Assembly: GCA_030340625.1 (NCBI GenBank)
Contig: JAOPHQ010002368.1
Span: 1 to 64,000 of the forward strand
Direction: 5' to 3'
Source of the DNA: Merluccius polli
Lineage: Eukaryota > Chordata > Actinopteri > Gadiformes > Merlucciidae
Length of the DNA stretch: 64,000 nucleotides
Part shown: positions 61,186 through 64,000 of the stretch, in pieces
How positions within the stretch are numbered: the stretch's first letter is position 1
Layout of the letters: each line of letters begins with the position of its first letter
Position numbers and translations under genes: made by a program
Notes under the pieces: generated by a model
What the model was told of the DNA's origin: nothing
The model's input: the letters and a program-made list of their open reading frames with translations, nothing else
Database searches by the model: none

Positions 61186-61621
61186 AGAAAAGAGCAGAGG
61201 AGTGAAAGATTTTAAAACTAAACAACAACAAAAATGTTTCTCTACCATTAAGTGTTGCATTTCAATGTGGATATTCTCACAGCACATTTCACTCACTAAA
61301 AGACAGATGGTTATGCCATTTCTAACAAATTAGACTTAAATAATAGCTCTTACATCACCTTTAAAAGCATGTTGGCCTGGATGACTCTGAGACAAACTAT
61401 TATAATGACAAAAATAGAGTTGGATGAATAATGTAAGAGATTTTGAATCAAATAAATAATAAACGATCATAGTCTGAATTATAGTTCATAATTGATATAC
61501 CCCGTCATACATTATGTACCAACCCTCGACATGTAAAATCTTTTAAACCATTTTTAAATTAAACGTTTGTCTAAAAAAAAAAAAACTGCCACAACAATGG
61601 ATCAATCACACTCACAAACAA

Positions 61622-61624
<3 letters not shown>

Positions 61625-61694
<70 letters not shown>
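61625..61694. repeat. (CA)n microsatellite
   Basis: About 70 bp uninterrupted CA. Confidence 0.98.
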
Positions 61695-61695
<1 letters not shown>

Positions 61696-62545
61696 CTGCA
61701 TAGCTTAATGATACTTGTTATATGGCCACCAGTAGTGCCTTAAGTAAAGGCAAGTTTAGACAAGTCTTTCAACTGACATCTCAAAGTGCCCAAAGATATA
61801 ATTAAATTATCACACTTCTTGACAATAATTGCATTTTGCACTACGATAATGTCATGTTCATAGTATTATCAAACCTGAGACTGATTAGCTCAAGACGCTA
61901 CCTGAGACGAACAATGTGCATAGTGTTAAAAACAACAAGAGCATTTTTCTTTTCATTTACACATTTTTACTTCATCCTGACACATCCATTAAAGTTACAT
62001 ATCACTGGTTCCACAGCAGCATTGTGTTTAAAATTGTGTGAAATTAAAAATAGATACATAATTGCTGTACATTATGTTGTCAAAACGATTTTCCCATAGT
62101 TTTTACATATTAGTATTATTGGTATTACTCTGTTATTTAAAGTTTCCGATTTCAAATTAGCCCATTGGATGAACCTGAGTAATATCTGGCAACATTGGAT
62201 TGCATCTGATTGAAGATATCACCGGGGCCTTCGGCGGAGAATCCCACTGGGCCCCTTTGACTAACTTCTGTGTATGATCGTGTTATCCAAAACTCATTTA
62301 CGCATTTTAATTAATTACAAGCCAATGAAGAGCACAGACTGTGAACAATTATTTATACAACGCTGTACAATTTTGATGCACATGATAAGCTTATATCAAA
62401 AAGCGCATTGCCTGTCTATTTCCCAATATTAAAGAGTAAAAGTTCAACAAATATGTGCTTACACGTCGCATATAAGTCCCTCCAAACCTCTACTCTCAGA
62501 TACCATTGTTATAGAGAATATGTTATAGCAAATACTTGTTTAACA
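61695..62545. other. intergenic, no gene seen
   Basis: AT-rich DNA with no recognisable element. Confidence 0.5.
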
Positions 62546-62546
62546 C

Positions 62547-62624
<78 letters not shown>

Positions 62625-62631
62625 GCAGCAG

Positions 62632-62704
<73 letters not shown>
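62546..62704. repeat. (ATC)n microsatellite, about 160 bp
   Basis: Long ATC array with a GCAGCAGCA interruption near 62624. Poly-His, poly-Ile, poly-Met and poly-Asp frames here are artefacts. Confidence 0.98.
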
Positions 62705-63130
62705 TTCTTTACCAGAATGTGCATAGACCCACATTTCACCATTTTACATTAAAAAAAACCCACACATACCAGCAATTAACAACTGCGCTAGTCAAGAGCA
62801 GCTTTCATTTCGCCGTTCAAAGAACCTCGCGTCTAACATCTCCATGAACACACTTTTTTTTTTTTTTTTGTCCTTTGTCCTTCTTTCTCCTAGTTATGAT
62901 TTCCTGAAGGGTAAGTCTGCTCATTTCACTCATGTCACAAGCTCTTTTTTTGTTGTTTTTAAAGCAACTTAAAGAGCATTTTTTCCCCCCCCCCCTAAAC
63001 TCTCATGCCGGTACAGACACCAAAGAGCCCTGATGCCTTCAGGGAGATTCCCGGATACAAAGGAGGTGGATTCAATTGGGGCTTTTCCAAAAATACCTCC
63101 ATTGCTGCTCATCACAGAGTCTAACCCTGT

Positions 63131-63144
63131 ACCCCCCCCCCCCC

Positions 63145-63214
<70 letters not shown>
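63131..63214. repeat. poly-C then (CA)n
   Basis: 17-bp C run followed by about 67 bp CA. Confidence 0.97.
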
Positions 63215-63215
<1 letters not shown>

Positions 63216-63491
63216 CCCCAGAGCAGTTACCTGCCTTGTCTCGTCATATCCTCCGAATTGGATGCTCGAAGCGTCCCGTCTTCCTCAGTCGTCCCATATT
63301 GTTTACGTCTCGCTCACGTTATTTTGCTCCCCTGAAATGAGAACAAACACACACGGATGACTCGTTGATTTGTAGCCGTGTAGGCCTTCATTTAATAGGC
63401 TATAGTACGTAGGCCGTAATTATTAACGCTGCCTACTTTTAACTGTTGTATGCGTTTAGTATTTTTAGAAACCGTACTCTTGTGCAGAGCG

Positions 63492-63524
<33 letters not shown>

Positions 63525-64000
63525 CTTGAAGCTTGGAACTATTGGTGTAGAAACCAGTAATGTGACGCCAGCACAATAGTAGGAAAAAAAAAAATGCTGT
63601 CGCCAGCAAAATATCCATTACCTCTCCCACAAGGACTAGTGTGCATGCTCATTTTCCAGGGACTAGGACAAATCATGAGACAGTTATATAATTCAGTGAT
63701 AGAGGCCTAATATTAGTATTGCTTCCCCACTTATAGAAGCAGAAGCATTGATCAGATAGAGAACCTCATTCGGTTCCTGTATTTTGTATGAGGCTGTCTT
63801 ATTGATCCGCTGGAGAACATGAGAACATGTTGTTGTTTTTTTAGTACCGGGAATTGGGAATGGGGACGTGAGGAGGGGACCGGAGAGAGAACAGCGTGTC
63901 TCCTGCAGCAGACACTTCACATGCAGCAGGACAGACTGTTGGCGCTGTTCAGGGATTCCTCTTACAAGACATGTCGCTAATAACGACACCTCCTCTTCTT
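63215..64000. other. intergenic, no gene supported
   Basis: TA array at 63496-63522. The last 300 bases are open on the minus strand (peptide EQRQQSVLLHVKCLLQE) but without a donor or a known match. Confidence 0.4.

Noticed and set aside
62408..62847. Poly-His, poly-Ile, poly-Met and poly-Asp ORFs
   Set aside because: Simple ATC repeat read in different frames.

Overview
This is vertebrate nuclear DNA, almost certainly from a ray-finned (teleost) fish. It has split genes with GT-AG introns, a tRNA-derived SINE with a teleost-type tail, hAT and PIF/Harbinger DNA elements, a Ty3/gypsy remnant, and an extreme load of di-, tri- and tetranucleotide repeats. That repeat density resembles gadiform (cod-like) genomes, but this is inference; the window does not name a species. 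There are no bacterial genes, and most long ORFs are microsatellite artefacts (poly-HT, poly-CV, poly-I, poly-D, YMCY repeats).

Left third (1-20.5 kb): one gene on the minus strand, which I recognise as CFAP20DC (CFAP20 domain-containing protein, human C3orf67). I reconstructed 16 coding exons from the ATG at 20092 to an exon ending at 2860. Every junction is GT-AG and every phase matches, giving 787 codons plus 2 nt with no stop; the last exon(s) appear to lie beyond the left edge. Exons 1-7 encode the CFAP20-like domain. Exons 8-15 encode a fast-evolving low-complexity tail rich in in-frame repeats, and exon 16 returns to conserved sequence. A perfect palindromic RFX X-box lies about 280 bp upstream of the ATG, as expected for a ciliary gene. 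The introns hold a 580-bp Harbinger MITE, a 93-bp MITE, a tRNA-SINE and many CA/GT arrays, several of them directly after 5' splice sites.

Middle and right (20.5-64 kb): mostly non-coding. It contains a Ty3/gypsy remnant (RT tail, RNase H with a stop, then polypurine tract and 3' LTR, with no integrase between); a 1.09-kb internally deleted hAT element with an exact 8-bp target duplication and one surviving transposase exon; a second SINE piece; an 0.8-kb foldback; a single-ended hAT remnant; hairpins; and very long simple repeats (TC 135 bp, TA about 95 bp, CATA about 445 bp, ATC about 160 bp). One likely gene start lies on the minus strand at 54.62-54.69 kb, with a CpG-rich ETS-site promoter just upstream; I cannot name that gene. 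Several AT-rich, homeobox-site-like stretches look like conserved regulatory DNA, but this needs alignment.

No novel multi-gene system is visible. The most interesting items are the CFAP20DC gene model with its X-box, the in-frame repeats in its tail, and the dated transposon insertions.
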